This document shows positions 63,001-64,000 of a DNA stretch of 64,000 nt, one piece after another. A program made the position numbers and the translations under genes. Position 1 is the stretch's first letter. Each line of letters begins with the position of its first letter. The DNA lies in assembly GCA_022605425.2 (NCBI GenBank), contig JAKIMF020000004.1, forward strand, positions 431,501 to 495,500, in the 5' to 3' direction. Under the pieces are notes generated by a model that was given only the letters and a program-made list of their open reading frames with translations, was not told the origin of the DNA and searched no databases. The stretch is from Hamiltosporidium tvaerminnensis (taxonomy: Eukaryota; Microsporidia; Dubosqiidae).

Positions 63001-63701
63001 TTATTAGTAGTAGTATTAACACCCTGTTGTTTATATATACTGTTACTATCACCCTGTTGTTCGTCTATACTGTTACTAACACCCTGTTGTTCATCTATAC
63101 TTTTACTAACACCCTGTTGTTCATCTATACTTTTACTAACACCCTGTTGTTGATTAGTACTAGTATTATCACCCTGTTGTTCATGTATACTGTTACTAAC
63201 ACCCTGTTGTTTACTACTACTAGTATTATCACCCTGTTGTTTACTACTACTAGTATTATCACCCTTATAACCCTCATACTCCTTACTAACACAGTTACTA
63301 ATACCCTCTACTATATTAATACCCTTTATATCACTAGTGTTACTAATTGGTAGTGTTATACCTATATTTATAAGTGAATACCCTTTAACAGTCCTATGAC
63401 CTCTTACCTTAAGACTAACACCACTATAATCATAAGTGTTATTGTTATCGTTAGTAGTATGGTTAGTAGTAGTATTGTTAGTATCATTGTTAGTAGTATG
63501 GTTAGTATTATTGTTAGTAGTATTGGTAGTAGTATTGTTAGTATTACAGTTAGTAGTAAAAGGGTTATTACCTTTACTTACACACTTACTATCCCTACTA
63601 CTATTACTATTACTATCACCCCCTAACATACTATTATAACCTATAATATCATAAACTGTATTATATTCTATACCCTTATCACTACTATAACACCTACACA
63701 T
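60012..63701 (-). CDS. Giant low-complexity repeat protein (5' end uncertain)
   Basis: At least 1229 residues. More than half is Asn/Thr/Ser/Lys/Gly homopolymer-like sequence, including 19 ten-residue units of the type VNTTTNKQQG (62690-63264) and runs such as NNTPNNNTPNNN. Ordered islands lie between: ISWSNIFLVMKYEGKVLGKV; a segment with KLVLIYNELLFDKGIDKIY; a Cys cluster CNDKCICVGKCICG; MYCKCCGCLECRVLDVERCGC; a beta-rich block with QMVIPGILRVLSGSEWVLRV; and a C-terminal helical block. No family identified. The frame remains open upstream of this ATG to about 63995 with no other ATG and includes more QQG repeats and CNDC/CYKC motifs, so the real start is probably further 5', beyond the window. 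Confidence 0.6.
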   Translation of the reverse strand: MCRCYSSDKGIEYNTVYDIIGYNSMLGGDSNSNSSRDSKCVSKGNNPFTTNCNTNNTTTNTTNNNTNHTTNNDTNNTTTNHTTNDNNNTYDYSGVSLKVRGHRTVKGYSLINIGITLPISNTSDIKGINIVEGISNCVSKEYEGYKGDNTSSSKQQGDNTSSSKQQGVSNSIHEQQGDNTSTNQQQGVSKSIDEQQGVSKSIDEQQGVSNSIDEQQGDSNSIYKQQGVNTTTNKQQGVNTTTNKQQGVNTTTNKQQGVNTTTNKQQGDNTSTNKQQGVNTTTNKQQGVNTTTNKQQGVNTTTNKQQGVNTTTNKQQGVNTSTNQQQGVNTSSSKQQGYINTTNTYHPLSDTTTTNNITTTTNSPTNNTPISTRGLRISWSNIFLVMKYEGKVLGKVFFKKNYFDINIFKRRFEKYKECNRYTSGGTSASTNTYNNTYTNSSTNTYTNTYTNTYTNTYTNTPNNNTPNNNTPNNNTPNNNTPILHYKLVLIYNELLFDKGIDKIYLKYNNNTINISNITYIINNILIKKDSFTFKRFIEKMCFNNYIFKKYISRCDDGGGSDGGGSSNKDIKGSNTKDIKGSSKDIKGKDNKGKDIKGKDNNNHTNNNNNHTNNNNNHTTNNNNHTNNTNNNTNNTNRVRVGLRDKHVDVYIDSAYMCNDKCICVGKCICGNEGEDRVEDEDSSKGDGGDDSKGGSSKDSSSKGNKGDGNKGDGSKGITKDNNNDNNNNDNNTNNTKDNNNTKDNNNTNTHTNNTNDSLVSRYCVKGNLMVYDPLLLKKISYYILKGLNYNNNIIINNRVLIDIDLRGVLNYSILSNNDNFFMIFVNKFIVREEIVMYCKCCGCLECRVLDVERCGCGGGGGGGVGVGDSGVDSGVGDSSRYGGKYYSDKYYSDKGSNNNTNNNKDNTKDNNILNTPTITPTINTNTPFVISSIPCYFPLNIKYSLGILDCYNYNKSTFNIQMVIPGILRVLSGSEWVLRVYKNKNSSNMSLICFESNKSVRIKIRSGKKYVILCRDGCVDVVGVFGIDKCYDSFMIPIWINNKDIDLNSSGSGCRGGGGDGGRDGGSSRGSSSGDGGKSKDGGSSKSKDSNKDNKSNKDNNKPNTKDYNKPNTKYNNKPNNKPNTNTNNNKPYNKDNYFEFRGYEILVCNSEGVIVYRRGIYKIIYLIIVYMLNLMKYEKYFIGKNFFNSLFTVFGNIKMCCDVEDDVFWEDVFEGVKEWMEGIKERVG
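62690..63264 (-). repeat. 30-bp coding minisatellite (19 units)
   Basis: A strict 30-bp period with the core ACCCTGTTGTTTATTAGTAG on the plus strand. It encodes the QQGVNTTTNK decapeptides. Central units are identical at DNA level, including codon choice, so expansion is recent. Two more units appear at about 63890-63980. Confidence 0.95.
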
Positions 63702-63995
63702 AGGTATTCTATCACTATAAGGTATACAATTATTTAATATAATATTATTACATTTATAACATGTCTTAATATTAGTAGATAAATCAGATTCTTTTGTTAT
63801 AAAATATTCTGTTTTATAAATATTATTGTTACAGTCATTACATACATTATTGTTAAGTGTAGTAGTGGTAGTAGAGGTAGAGGTAGAGGGGTGTTGTTTA
63901 TTAGTACTGGTAATAAGGGGGTGTTGTTTATTAGTATTGTTACTAACACCCTGTTGTTCATTACTACTGTTATTAACACCCTTATAATTACTATC
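63702..63995 (-). CDS. Probable N-terminal extension of the repeat protein (no ATG)
   Basis: In frame with the 60012-63701 protein and free of stops back to a TAG at 63996-63998. It encodes YKGVNNSSNEQQGVSNNTN (a repeat of the protein's own YKGDNTSSSKQQG), then HPSTSTSTTTTTL, then two CxxC pairs (CNDC, CYKC) before CRCY. The Cys pattern suggests a zinc-binding module. The missing ATG and the TAG imply either a sequencing or true frame break, or a start outside the window. Confidence 0.5.
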
Positions 63996-64000
63996 CTACT

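Noticed and set aside
61397-63639. Many long ORFs on both strands over the repeat protein
   Set aside because: They are the other frames of a strict 30-bp and related triplet repeats; only the minus-strand frame contains non-repetitive, protein-like islands.

Overview
The window looks like microsporidian nuclear DNA. It is very A+T-rich. No gene shows an intron. The encoded proteins are conserved eukaryotic ones (condensin SMC2, SRP54, Rad4/XPC, tubulin cofactor D, cullin, Rpf1, tRNA isopentenyltransferase), several of them shortened. Most genes carry a run of three or more C within about a dozen bases of the start codon, a known microsporidian promoter signature. Gene density is low for the group (about 14 convincing genes in 64 kb), with long gene-free stretches full of decayed mobile DNA. 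That suggests one of the expanded, repeat-rich genomes (Hamiltosporidium-, Edhazardia- or Anncaliia-like); I cannot name the species from sequence alone.

Layout. 1-9 kb: a copy of a ~0.7 kb dispersed repeat (family A), SMC2, RAD4 on the opposite strand, then Ty3/gypsy-like remnants with a hAT-type MITE inside. 9.5-12.4 kb: a repeat of family B and a broken member of a secreted LRR-like family. 12.4-16.8 kb: nothing recognised. 16.8-19.0 kb: a divergent pair, a MED18-like gene and SRP54. 19.2-25 kb: an old family A copy, a decayed integrase gene bracketed by 20-bp inverted repeats, and a GGTGTTA-type minisatellite. 25-31 kb: two small secreted-protein genes separated by a ~3.6 kb gene-free stretch with a GC-richer island like the 5' region of arthropod RTE elements. 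32.3-35.6 kb: tubulin cofactor D in three reading-frame pieces. 36-41 kb: two more family A copies around a subtilisin-like protease. 41.9-44.2 kb: an intact LRR-like secreted protein. 45.4-50.8 kb: Rpf1, isopentenyltransferase and cullin. 50.8-57 kb: a family A copy with a tandemly amplified 5' end, the second intact LRR-like gene, and an inverted family A copy. 57-64 kb: a single-pass membrane protein, dense minisatellites, and a giant Asn/Thr/Ser/Gly-rich low-complexity protein with 19 ten-residue repeats that probably continues past the window end.

The housekeeping genes do not form a pathway. They cover chromosome structure, repair, transcription, protein targeting, tubulin folding, ribosome assembly, tRNA modification and ubiquitin ligation. 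The accessory genes mostly encode predicted secreted or membrane proteins (two LRR-like proteins plus one wreck, a subtilase, a Lys-rich protein, a small secreted protein, a Cys-rich membrane protein), as expected for the host-interaction part of a parasite genome.
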